Assembly: GCA_013399015.1 (NCBI GenBank)
Contig: VWZX01007392.1
Location: forward strand, 903,081 to 967,080
Length of the DNA stretch: 64,000 nucleotides
Source of the DNA: Galbula dea
Taxonomy: Eukaryota; Chordata; Aves; Piciformes; Galbulidae
Direction of reading: 5' to 3'
Position numbers and translations under genes: made by a program. The notes beneath the pieces are model-generated. The model made no database searches. It had not been told where the DNA came from and was given only the letters and a program-made list of their open reading frames with translations. Below are positions 1 to 12,630 of the stretch, one piece after another (positions within the stretch are counted from its first letter, which is position 1; every line of letters starts with the position of its first letter).

Positions 1-1884
1 GCGTGTGGTTAAAACCTTGCCTTGTTTGCATGTGAGTACAAACATGCATACAAATGAGGTTCCTGGATTGATCCAGCAAAGGCTGGACGTGGTTCAAGGA
101 TTTGAGAGTTTAGCAAGGCGTTCTTTTCTGTGGGGGAACTGTGAAGGTGAGTGTCAGTCTGTGCTCACCTCCGTGTTTTACAACACTCTTCCATTTATGA
201 TCTCCACCAGCTTTGCTGCTCTGCCTGCTCCTGCCAGCAGTTGCACCTCCTACTCTTCTGCCAGACTGAGCAGATTCTAGAGTCAGGCAAGCTCTCTGTG
301 TTGGCTGCAGGCAATGCCAGCTCCCTCATGAAGCTCTACGGGAGTCTGTGGGCAGAGCCAAGAGATGGGGCTTCTTGGTTCTCCATGGGTTTTGCTACTG
401 ACTTGCTCCAGTGGCACCTTCTCTCTCCCCCTTACTTTCAGCAATTTCTCTCTCCCTCGATTTCTGCAACTTAACAAGCACCTGTATTGTCAAATCTGGG
501 ACTCTCAGCTAGAACTGCATAGCAGCTGTTTTCTTGTAGTGGGTAGTTCACCCTAAATAACAAAGGGTGGGAGAAGCAAGATGCAACCTTTAATAAAATG
601 TTTTTGAAGCAATTTAGTTCACTTTTACAACTAATTTTTGCTTCTTAAAGTCTCTAGCACTTCAAAATGGTCTAGAGATTTGCAGAAAAGGTCACTTCCA
701 GCAGTGATCTTATCCTTCTAATAATAAGAGGTGGAGAGGATGAATGACTTCTCTTGATAGCATGTTCTTAAGACATCTCAATGACTTGTCTGATGAATCA
801 GCAATGAATTGTTGCCTGAATCCCCTGGCAATTCACTTCAACTGTAAATCATGTTCAGCTTATTGTAACTTTCCTTTCTTGTTTATTGATTATTCTCCTT
901 CCCCCAGGAAAACCAAATTAATTAGTTCTCTTTAAACCAAGATGAGGATGAGTTGGTGAGAACATGACTGAGTGGTTGGAGAGTCACATTTCTACAGTGA
1001 AATGGCTTGGTAGAAGTTACCCAAATCAATCTGTCACTATCCATGTTCTTTCTAAGGCTGTTTTCCCGTGGATTGCTGTGCAGTCCCAAGGCACTGAAAA
1101 CAAACTCTCACAAACCCATCAAACAGTCAGCCTCTTGGAAATATTAGGAACTTACTGGCTTTGAGGATCTGTTGCTGAGCCAGTAGGAGAGGATGTTGAC
1201 TTTTGGTTTAGCCAGATCAGGTCAAACCCCGATTTATTTGCATTTGTCCCCCAAGTTTTGGCTTGCTTTGTTTCTGGAATGGCAGCTGTATATAGAATGT
1301 AATGTGGGAAAAGATTAAGTAAGCTCCTTTCAGAAAAGCTTTATCAGATATTTGCCAAAAGAAGTAAGAAAAAGATGATAATTTTGTTCATTATTTCCTC
1401 AGAGCTCAGAAAACCATTCTTTTGAGTCAAGGCAAATTGTTGATGTTTTGTAGGGTTAAATAGTTGTTTCTAAGATTCAGCTAAATAGTCTGCAAGCTTC
1501 CAGATGCTGCCAGGAGAAGTAAACATTTAGCTCTGGAAATGTGCAGATCACTTGTTCAGGACCTCTTCCTTGGAGGATTTCTGTACTACTTGTTTGTTGG
1601 TATTTCAGTAGTATGTGAAAGGCCTGAGTCTGGATTGAGTCTCCATTGATCAGTTCTGTAACAACAAACCATAACTGTATCCACTGACATGACAGCAGGG
1701 ACTGCAGGCACAACAGGTGGATGAGAAGAGTTGAGGTGCAAAGGAGAGAGGAGGAAAGTGGTGCTTCTGTCAATGTTTCATCAAAGTTGGTGATAGGCAA
1801 GACCTGCTTTAAGTAGTCATGTTGAATTGTAACTCTTTGATTTCTTACAGATGATTCCTAATTGTGGTTTTAATATCACTGTAC

Positions 1885-1995
1885 CTGGTGGATGACAGCT
1901 GGGGAGAGGAGAAGTGATTTACCCTAAACTCCACGTGGAGATAGCAGCTGAGCCAGGGGCAGGAAATCCTGATCCTTCAATCCTGTGGATGATAA
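1885..1995. repeat. Possible relic of an ancient amniote LINE/SINE (L3/MIR-like)
   Basis: The run 'GGAGAGGAGAAGTGATTTACC' (split: GGAGAGGAGAAG, TGATTTACC), then AGCTGAGCCAGGGGCAGGAAATCCTGAT (split: AGCTGAGCCAGG, GGCAGGAAATCC), follows the word order of the old L3/MIR-type repeat: '...gaagtgacttgcccaaggtc...', then '...cagagccagg...gaacccagg...'. Similarity is from memory and the copy is heavily decayed, so family and orientation are uncertain. Confidence 0.35.
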
Positions 1996-2404
1996 GAAAT
2001 TCATTTGTGATCCCCATGCAGGTTCAGAAATGTTAATCCTCTACCTTGCTGCCATTTTCTGTAACCTTTTGACCTGGAAGCTGGAGAAGGCCAGAATATA
2101 CAAGTTTGATTTCCAGCCTTTATACATCTGATCACTTCTAAGCACAATATCATGTACCCCTGGTATTCAGGTGCTCAGCCCACATAATGCTGTTTTGAAT
2201 TGTATGAATCAAAATTAAACCAACCTCCACTTTCCAGGAGAGTGGTCCTGTTTCCACTGAAGGATCACACCTTCCTAAGCTCTTACAAAGTTTCTGCTTG
2301 ATGATGTTCCTTCTTCCATCATGAAGTATGACATGGTGCTAAGCTGAGAAACATCCCAATGATGAGCATGTTTCAGTGGCAGATGAAATGGTTCCTGCCT
2401 CTGT

Positions 2405-2455
2405 GAGTTTGTAAAGCACTTTGGGATCCTCTAGGACAGAAGGTATTGTTTGTTT
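2405..2455. repeat. Possible tail of an ancient amniote repeat (GTAAAGCACTTTGGGATCCT motif)
   Basis: GTAAAGCACTTTGGGATCCT is a familiar word at the 3' ends of ancient L2/SINE-type repeats in amniotes and fish, where it usually continues into '...gaaaggtgctatata'. Here it continues CTAGGACAGAAGGTATTG, consistent with a degenerate copy. Only this short core is persuasive. Confidence 0.4.
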
Positions 2456-5400
2456 GTCTGAGCCAGTGTTTTCACTGTGCCTTACTTCCATTGCTCCTGT
2501 TAGATATGTCAGTTTTCATTGTATCTTCAGATAAGGCTCACCTGAAATGGGCTTCTGTTTTTTCTCACCAGAGGAGTGCTTCATGTTGAAATTGAAATGT
2601 TGTATTGCTCTAAGCCAACCTTCTCCCTGTGTGCTGATGAGAGGAGAGGGAGATGCAGGCTTGGACTTAGCAGAATTACTTTTTTCCTGCTGCATTTAGG
2701 AACTTTCCAAATGGTTTTTGAGGAAGGCATGCAGACTTAGCTGCCTGCCATGGGAGAATCCTGATCTTGCATGTTTTAAAAACATGAGATGAGCCTGAAT
2801 CTCATCACTTGTCTCTTTAGGCTGCAGACCCATATGTTACCAGCAAAGTTGTCCAAAAATCCCAGAATTTACAATCAATTTTAAGTTGAAGGGTTTTGTT
2901 TGTTTATTTGAGGGTTTTCTTGTCACCCTCATTAGTGTGGTCCTATATTTTCTATTCATTCATAGCACTGTTTTTTAAGAAAGTTGCTTGCACTTGTCTT
3001 GAGGCAGTGTCTCTGCAGGCACTTTCTGCAGTACAGTCAAGGCCATCAGCTTGGTCTCTGCTGCTGCCTGACACTTTCTTCAAAGGAGCTGTTTGCCATC
3101 TGAGGAATAGGAGAGCTGCACTGTCTAGCACAGGTTTCTGAACTTGTTAGAAATGGATGCTGGCTAGTCCAGGCCAAACTTGCTCAGATAACTTTGTCAC
3201 AGGTACTGTAAAACAGAGAGCGAATGCTGAAATTCCAGAGGGAGGTTTGTATGTATTCAGAGCTGTGCTGTTCTGTCACCTGCAGCTCAAAGTGAATGTC
3301 ATTGTAGATCTTGTGGAGTCTACTGCCAGTCCCATAAACACCCAGACTGAGATAACAGTGTATTTATTGGAAATCTGTAAAATTAGGGTGGGTATACTCA
3401 CCTTAATTAAAGTGACTTTAACTTATATCAGGCTACTCAAGAGGAGATTTGCCAAGTTGTGTTCTTACATCTCAGCTTAGTCCATTTGCTTCCAACTTGG
3501 GCTTGGCTGTGTGGAATGATCCTTCACCACTGCCCTTTTAATTCCCACAGACTTTGTGAAACTGGTTGACTATTCCTAAGGTGCCCTGAGATTTTTAGCT
3601 AAATGTTATACATGAAGGGACATTAGCACTTTCCAAGTAGCACCTGAGGAGCCACTGAGCCTTGGAGGAGTTGTTGACTTGAATGGACTATCGGTGGCCA
3701 TGTCCTTTGGGTTGCTTTGACAGTTCAATTACAGCAGCAGGCTGAGGGCATTGCAAGGATTGGAAATGTTCTGTGCTTTTGTTGGCATAAAATTCAAATT
3801 TACATGAAAGTTTTTTTCAGGGGGGGTAAAAGAAAAAAGACATTAGCTGATTGTAGGTTTGTTCACTGCTGGAGAGCTAGTGGGACAAATGTGAGACCTT
3901 GGTTAAACGTCACCTAAATACTTTCTGACTTAAGAGCATTTGAGCTGGAGTCACTTGCAATTAGCATGGGCTTGGCAGAAACTGGCACTGCTGCTGTTTG
4001 CATAGAAACTGCTTGCATAGTCCGGTTGTGCCGTGGGTAAAACTGCTGTTAGCAAGTAGCACAAGTATAGTCTGGGGTTGGTGTCTGTTTGGTGACAGCA
4101 GCTGATGTTCTTGATGGCACGGGAGAAGCTCTCAAAGTGAGAGCATAGCTGTCTCCTGTACCTGGCTTCTCTCACACAAATGTTATGGTCTCCAGGCTAC
4201 TTATCATCATAGCTACAAATTTTTTAGGCAGCTGGTGGTGTCTGGGAACTTTTAATTGCATTTCTTGTGAGAATCTAGGACTGTGCATGGTCCAGGGAGA
4301 TGTGACCATTGGTCTGCTGTCCATAGTCTTCTTAGATGAGGCAGTTTCCACTACAGTTGACTGTGGTCAGGCCGATGCAGAGTGCAACCTGTTGTAGACT
4401 CAAATGACCTGTCTGGGATCAATTGGCCAGCTGACACAATAAAAGATATTTAAGAGTTTGTTAAATTAAGTAAATAATGAGGACCAGAGGGCATCTGCTG
4501 GTCCCCATAACCTGTGTGGCTGCTCAAAGGTTGGGCAAGGTGTCTCCTACCTGCTTAATGGAGCCTGGGAGCTTGTGAGTGGGTGGGGTGGGAACTGGGG
4601 ACAATTGAGGATTCGTACAGGGATGCAGAGTTGCTCCTTGGGGCAGAAAAATAAATGTATGATTCTTGGCCCTAGAACGAAGAGAGCAAGACGCTGTGGA
4701 CTTGTTGCAACCCGTGCAGTCTGTGAATGTTTTCTTCTTGTCAGATGCTGCTGTCACATAAGTAATTTTATTGCCAAAGGGCAGGGAGTGAATTAGTGAG
4801 GTGGGAGAGAGGGCTACTTAGTGAAAGGCTATGTGTTGTGAAAAATCTGTGCATTGAATACACAATTACTCGCTTTCTGCTCTCGTAGTGTTTATCTGTA
4901 TGATTTGAGAGGGGCATGAGGTGCATCTGTCTCGTCCCAGAGAAAGCATGTGTTCAGATGAGAAGGCATTATGCATTCAGTGCCTGAAACTAGCCCTTAA
5001 AATAGCACATTCCCCATCTTAGTAGTGTATTGAATAGACCTGGATAAGAAACAGTCAGATTGAAGTATTGAGCTTATTGTAGTGGATCTGCTGTGACTCA
5101 TCAGGAAATTGAAAGTCTTGAGACAAAACTCACCCCCCTTCAGCCTTTTTGGAAGACATGGGAATTAGTCTTAGACGGGAAGTAAGTAATTGTTCTGTGA
5201 TAGTCATAAATAGGTACCAAACAGCAAGCTCATACTGAGGTATTTATATCCTAAGCCCTGTCTTGTGAGCCCAGCTAACAAGAGTCTCCGTCAGACAGAG
5301 ACAGCAAAAAAGAAAGTTCTCTGGAATGAGCATCACTTCCACCTACATGTGTTTAAGTGAGACAGGATGGAGGTGAGCTGGTAGGCTGAATGCTGTAATA

Positions 5401-6106
5401 AGCCATTTAATGGCTGCAGGCTACAAATGCTGTTCTACTTAGTCTGTCTATTCAGTGCAAATATTAAAGAAGAAAAACTCCATGACCTTAGTAAAGTCTG
5501 TAACGCTTTTAATCCCCAGGGTACTTCATGACTATTAATTCAGCCAATGTCACAACACCCCATGGAGGCAGCTGACAGGTACACACAACCTTCTTCATCC
5601 ACCCGAGAAACTGAGGCAGTGGGAAGGGCTTTAACTTTAGCTTCTTTTAGACTGGGACAAAATCCTGCGCATCAGTCTGGCTTGATAGTGGGCAAGATGG
5701 AGCTGTCCATTGATCCTCAACAAGAGTGTGAAAATTCTGGCTGTCAGGGGCTAATCTCATAAATTTAGGGATTCTTTTGGAGAGATTTACTGCCCTGCAT
5801 GCCAGAGTCACAGAGGACACAGTGGCACAGCTGGCAGAGGTGGACTGTGAGGGGTTTAGGTGTGTGCAGGAATATCTCTCTCCTTAGTGAGTAGCTGTAG
5901 CCATCTGTATCTGTCTTACTGTGGGATATTGGTGGAAATCCAGATGTTGGGAAAAGAAAGAAGAGAATCTGGATGATCAAATACCTGTTTAAAAAAACCA
6001 CAAACAACACCCAAGGAAGAGTAGCTTTATGGCTCTGTGTTTGTCTGCAGTGAAGTCATGGTAACAGAGCGCTCATTTAGCAGAATTAACTGTTTCTGTA
6101 TCTTAC

Positions 6107-6157
6107 AAAAAAACCCCAAACCAACAACAAACCCCCCCCACCCCCCCAAACAAACCC
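6107..6157. repeat. C/A-rich low-complexity tract
   Basis: About 50 bases of mixed A and C runs, including C8 and C7 runs interrupted by single A residues. A simple low-complexity sequence with no coding meaning, although a short open frame passes through it. Confidence 0.85.
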
Positions 6158-9100
6158 ATATGAAAATGATGCAAGGGAACATCCTTTTATCTCAACCAAA
6201 TGAGTCCATTTGTGCTAAAGCAAAGGAGTTATCCTGGGGAGTTTACTTCAGAGAACACATACTTTATTAGAACAGAATGTAATTGTTGCCTTAAAGCCAT
6301 AACCGTAAGAGCCTTGTGCCCTAGGCGAGCACTTTCAGTAACAGGAAAACTAAAGTTAGGTTCCTGCACCTGTGTGATGCTGAAATACACACTTTGGAGC
6401 ATGATTTGAAACTCTGTTGTTTGGGATTTCAGCTCAGTTAAGCTCTGTTACAGCTTTCAGAAGGGCTATAAACTCTTTGAAGTTCCTTATGGGTAATGCT
6501 TAGTTTCAAAATTATTTAGGCATCTAGGGACAAAATGCTGATGCTTCTTCACTTTGGGTGTACCCAAATACTTGTAAAAACCCATTTGCCTTTTAAGTCC
6601 CTCTGGCTTTAATTGAGACATATAGGCTTCTTTGTGCCTAAAAGTCCTTTTGAGCTCCTAACCTGATTAGTATTTGAAATAATTCTCACACAGACCCTGG
6701 AAATAACACTTCTGTGCTACTTCTGTTTTGATGTTCACTGCTGGTCTCCATGCACAGACTACTCTGTGAAGCAGTACACCAGGGTAGGCCTCACGGTGAC
6801 TGTATGGTGGGCTTGAAAGCTCATTTTACATCACCAACAATCTGATATTTGGAATTCAGAAATTGTTCATCTTCATGATGAGTGGGGGAAAGCTCCAGGG
6901 GAAATACCTTAAACTCAGATATGTTGCTTGAGGCATCTAGAAAGTGATGTCTCTCCTATGTAGTGTTTTCCAACCAGATCGAATCCTCTTTTGTGGTTCT
7001 CCTGGAAGTGGTTTTATATAATGCCTTATGGCTTCCATGAAAGCATCTGACAGCAGAGATACAGAGCTTTTATCTTCACAAAGGAGTGAAATGGTTTGGG
7101 GGAGATTTTTAAGAATAATTTGGCTTTGATGTGGTTTCTATCAAAAATGTTGAGGGAGCTTCAGATTAATGGATAACTTGACCATTCGTTGACATCAGTT
7201 CTTACCAGGTGAACGTAAGTTACTTTCCATTGCTTCTCATGCCTGGATGAAACTTGTGCCTTTCTCCTGCAACTTAATGTTTGGTTTGATGAAAGAAAAG
7301 TGACAACAAAAAAGTGTATGAGTTTTGGTCAGTGAAGGAAAGCCACAGTCATTTTATATGCAGGTAGATATCTTTATAAGGCACCTCAGAGATTGCTGTG
7401 GAGCTCTTACACGTTAGAAAAAAACTGTTTGAGGGCATTTTTGGAAAGAAAATCCCACCTCTTTCAGGAGGGACCTCACCTGGATATTTGTACTCTTCAT
7501 GCTGTTGAATCATGCTTGTCAGACAGAGTGCAGAGGCTGGCTGGGATTGCTTATTGTTTCCCAGCTAAGCCTGAGGCTAGTGTATTTGCAGTATATTGCA
7601 GGCTATTTCTTTCCACTTCTTTTTGATCTCCAAGGCTGAATGTAGCTTCCTTTAGCTGTTAACATGAGAGCAGAAAGGCCAGGCTGTAGCACCCTTCTGC
7701 CAGAGTGATGCCTGTGGGCTCGGACACAGCTGCTCAGGAGGAGGAGAAGGAAGCAGGTGAGGGCAAGAGTACAAATCCAAGGTGGTTGAACATGAGATTT
7801 TGTCAGAGGCTGTTAAGGAGTAACAGCTCACATCTCAGGCTTTTTGGGGTGAGGGATGAGATCGCCAACAAGAATGCTTGCAACTTAGGCAGCCCCAGTC
7901 CCATGGGTTGTCCCAGCATGCATGGGAGCGAATAAGGGCAGCGGAAGAGCCTGAGCAACTGCTGCCAAATGACTGGGAAGATGCAGCCCACGATGCATGT
8001 TGTGTCTGAGATCTCTGTAAAGTCTCTCACATCCTTCCTCAAGCTTAGTTTTCCAGTGGAGGCTGTTGCAGTAATGAGAGTGTCTTCCATCTGCTCCTCA
8101 CATGGCTTGGCATATTTAGCTGGAATACATATATTTTTATTGTGGGGCTAGCCAGTGGTAACCATGACGATTAGAGTTATCACACAGCATATTTTTCCCT
8201 CCCCAAGTTAGTTTGAAATGCTGACAATTAAATAGATACAGTACACGTTAGAGATCCATCAGTCTCTTTGTTGTCTTGACAACCAGACTATATTTAGAAA
8301 TGTAACAAGTACATGGAGTTCAGTTGCACTTTTGCTAAAACATAGTTTTGCAGCTTGAGAATTTAATCTGTTGTTTGTAGATGCAGGTGCTTATTTGAGC
8401 TGTGACTGACTTTCTCTTTGGTCTGTCTAGGAGCTCCTACTTAGCAATAGGGAGACGTGGCTGGTGGAAAGAGGGTCCTTGTCAGGCAGGAAGCAAACCT
8501 GCCCACTGCTTGTTGGAGATGTTGTGCATGATGGGGGCTTGAGTGAGGGACTGGCAGCCCCTGCCTACTCAGGTACTGACTGTCTTGTACTCCTGGATGC
8601 TCCTGGTGCCCTGTACACCTGGGTACTTGTGTTTTGGGTATTGATTTGCAGTGCAAGAGGAGCGTATGTGATCATTGTCTCAGATGTGCTGTTCCTGCAC
8701 ATCCAGCTGAGCAGATAGTGCTGGGGAGCAGTAAGCAGCATGTCTGAGCATCTTCTCTCCTCCCAGATGAGCTGCTCTTACGGTTCAGTAGCACTTTGGT
8801 ATGGGAGGATGGTACCATGGAGTGTGACACTGGCAGGCTCTGATGGCTTTCTTCCTGTTCCTGAGCTGCCTGAGCTTTAGTTGCAACTGGGAGCTGCTCT
8901 CTGCCACTGGAGCAAGAGCAGAGACTGTTCCTCTGTATCATTATTCTGTTTTGTCTTTGATTTGCCAGGGACATGTTTGTTTGATTTTAACAAAATACTA
9001 CTGCTAATTTTTCTTTTTCTTTTTGGTCCCTTCATGTTCCACAGGCAAAATTGAGCTCGTCCTCTCCTCTTTGAGCTGGAGCAGCTGCATGTGGGCTAGA

Positions 9101-11045
9101 TGTTTGGAGCTATGGAAATTTAAAGTTACATCCATGGCTGGAAGAGCAGAAGGGAATTACAATGGAGTGCATTTTGCGGGGCTGTAAATGTCCCTATCAC
9201 CCAGCACCTGTGTGCACCCACTGATGGTGGGTGCATGTTGTGTGGCTGTGCTGCTCTCTGACCTTTCCCTTTCCAGACAGCGGAGAGCTGTGGTCAATGC
9301 AGGCACCTGTGTGGGTGTCACAGCCACACCTGTAAGTGTGGTGATATGCTAGCCCAGAACTGCAGTGGGGACATGTGGCTCCTGTTTGCTGCCATCCTGC
9401 AGCCTGATGGCTGCGAGATGTGGGCTAGCACCACAGAGCCCCTGTTGCACTCTTAGCACAGGACCCAGCAGTGGCACTGCCTTGCTTAATGCCCTGGTGT
9501 GCAAAGCTGTTTCTGAAGTGAGAGACACCCAAATGCAAGGATTTCAGAGTGTTTCCCTGGCTTGAGTGATAAATGAATTAAATGAAAATTGGATGAGGAA
9601 GTAGCTCAAAGGTTCCCCACCACTCCTCTGTCTAGCTGACCCAGGCTGCGATGCTGGTTGGGCCTGCCCCTCTGTAAAGCTTGCAGGTTGAGGAGCTGAT
9701 AAAAAAGGCTTCTTTGTAGTGAGATGCTGGTGGCTCTTCCTAATTGGCACCTGAAGCTCAGGGCAAGGCTTGGGATGCTCGTAGATTTTTCTGCAAGATG
9801 TCAGTCAGGACTCTTCCACATCTCCCTGTCTGAGGCTCAGCTTAGAATTGCTGCTTGGCAGTATGATTTGGGCAGGACTGTGACAAAAACCAAACAAATC
9901 AAGACTCTCCTTCATCAGCAAGGCTGTGGCAGTGCGACAGTCTGAACAGGAGCTCAGCTACAACAGATGGGGTGGCCTTTTTCCCAAGAGGACCAGTTCA
10001 TTTGGTGAGATGGTTTAAAGACAACCCTGAGTCCGTGGAATCGATGTAGTAGTGGTTGACAGCACCCACCCTTGGGCAGGAAGCTGTAAAACTAGTCAGT
10101 AGCACTGCTGTGCTGCTGGGGAGCATGGTCAGCACAAGCTTGTTGCTGGGATGCTTTATTACAGGGAGATGAAGAAGGCTTCAGGGAGAGCTGAGAACAG
10201 CTGCTATGGCCAGTGATGGCCAACAAAGTGCATCTGTATTTCTTGGGATGCATGTCATCTTGTTCGTTCATTATATGTGAAATATAATTTAATAAGGCTC
10301 AAAAGGAGAAGACTGGGTTTTTCCAGCATGATTTTGCTTCCATCGTCTTTGTGTTTCTTTTTAATTCATTACCTGTTAAACAGCATGGGCAGTTTTGTTC
10401 AGTGTGCTTGCACAGCTCACTTGAGTTTTTCTGTTTTCTTTGCTGCCTCCATTTTATCAATTTCCCAAGGAAAATCCAAACCCACAGTTACATCTCTACT
10501 CCAGCATTGTTTGTAAACCACTAACATGCCTTTTTCAAGTGTTTAATAGCTGCTGGGGTTTATTCTTAAAATACAACCACCAAAACCCAACAATGCTAAT
10601 GACTCTTCAAGACTGCTTTAAACAAGTTACCCTATCAATCTGACAAAGGTAATGGTCTTCTGTTAGAAGATATTTAGCTGAAGGTTGGATGAGCTGTAAT
10701 GGTAATGGATCTGGAGATCCGTAGCCAGACAAAATCAGAATAACTCTTTTGATTTCAGTGGAGCTGTGTCTGTATATTACAACTGAGGCTTAGGCAGTGC
10801 TTTAGATGCAAATTGCAACATCTCTGAAGTTAAGCAGGGTTCTGATTTAATTCCTGAAAGCAGAAATGTCAGCAAAGAAGTGAAGAGCTGGGAACTGCAT
10901 ACCCTGAAGTCTATAACTTTGGGTTGCTCTCTTTCCCTTGCTGTCAAGATCAGGTTCCCTTGATAGGGGCTAGTAATTAAAATGCAGCTTCTCCTAAGCA
11001 TCTCCCAAAGGCAGACAGAGACAGTAGAAGTGCAGCCTATGCAGA

Positions 11046-11059
11046 TTATATATATATAT
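11046..11059. repeat. Short (TA)n microsatellite
   Basis: Seven TA units between GAT and CTACATAC. Short and probably only weakly polymorphic. Confidence 0.8.
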
Positions 11060-12620
11060 CTACATACTTTGCAGAAAATGCTGGTGGTTATGTTCTCTCT
11101 GACTGCTCATGGTTGGACTGGTGGCCTAGAGCTTATGCTTTCCAGCTCCAAAATTGCAAAGGCACTACTGCTGAATTACCAGGCTGCGATGAAGAGAGGG
11201 CTGGGATCTCCTTTCCCCAAACATATTTGTCCCATGAGGTGCTTGGGAGACAAGGACCACCACTCATCACCCTCTCTGTGTGTGGCATAAGTGATTCATC
11301 ATGCATTCATTTCTGGTCACATAAAGGCCATTAGTTTAAAGCAGGCTTGAGGCGTAAGTTAGCACTAAGCTATTTGAAGTCTTCAGCCTGAAAGCAACAT
11401 CAAACGGGGTAGAAAATGTATCAAGCACAGCAAAATCTCTGGGATTTGTTTCTCCTTTTAAAATATAACAATAATAATAAATTCCAAACTGTTGGCATAT
11501 GCTGTCTCCTCTGTGGTCAGGACACCTGTCTGCCTCTTTGCTGTTACTTGATACAGGCTTACAGTGCTTGCAAAAATGTTAACATGAAGTTTTTGTCATG
11601 GCAAATATGAAAGGAATATCCAGTGTCTGTGTGGGCAGGTCCTCAGCAAATTTTCTCTGTAGTTCTTGCACTTTGGTATGGTTCTGAAGCAACTGCTGCA
11701 GTTCTCCCTTGTGCTTCCCTTCCTCCACTGAAAGACCAGGAGGGCAAAGCTGGTGCCCTGCCAGTCCCCTGTTTTCCTGAGCAAAACCAGCTGATGGTGG
11801 GGCTAGTGGGTTTCAGCTTGGTTTCCTTAGTAAAGAAATAATGTACTGGACTGGCTAGATATGTCTTTCCTCCCTCTCTTTAATGATTTTTAACTTCTTG
11901 GCTGATCTCAGCCATGTTTTTTCAGAGATAGTTAGGCTTTAGGAAAATAGGGATGGGTATGCAGTCAGGAGAAGCTGGGGATGACCTGGGGCAGCTGGGA
12001 GTGTGGTGACTGAGAGAGCAGGGACGAGTGGAGGTGGACTGGACTTTTCACTAATCATCACTAGTATTTTTTAAACTTGCTTATTTCTTTACAGGACTAA
12101 AATGAAAGGAAATAGAAAACATCAGAGTAGGCTCAGATATCAATAAGCTGGAAATACAAAAGGCTGCTGGTTGAAAGCAGCTTGTGGTAACTTAGAAAAC
12201 CTGTGTTTTCCTTTTAATTGAGTGTCTGTGGAGGCACTCAAAAGCAAAGCAGGTCTAGAGGGTGGAGGTAGGGTTTAGGCTGTCCTACCCTGCTGCTTTT
12301 TGCACAATTGCTATGTGTTTAATGTGTCCTATCTCAGCTCTGGTTCTTCTTGCTGCTGGCGTGGCAAAGCTGGTGCTGTGGGAGGGATTCACCATTGGCT
12401 TGGGTGGCAGAGGTGACTGGGGAAGAAGAGGCCCTTTAAGCATGAGAGGCAGAAGAGTGTCTGTTCAGGATTTGAAAGAGACTTTGTTACCCACAGCCCT
12501 TGTGCCAGTGCCTTTCACCAGCTCTGCTGTGAATTAAAAAAAGTACCTTCTCTCCCAAATAACCTCAATTGCACTTGATGTTTGCTGAAATGTAATCTGT
12601 CCTGCCAATGTGTGAGAAAC

Positions 12621-12630
12621 CCTTATATGG
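12621..12630. promoter_or_regulatory. Perfect CArG box (candidate SRF site)
   Basis: CCTTATATGG matches CC(A/T)6GG exactly and is a strong-affinity form of the serum response factor site. Smooth-muscle LPP expression in mammals is reported to use an SRF/myocardin-dependent alternative promoter in the intron before the first coding exon, so a CArG box in this intron is of interest. By base composition four or five such 10-mers are expected by chance in the window and only three were found. The match alone proves nothing. Confidence 0.25.
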
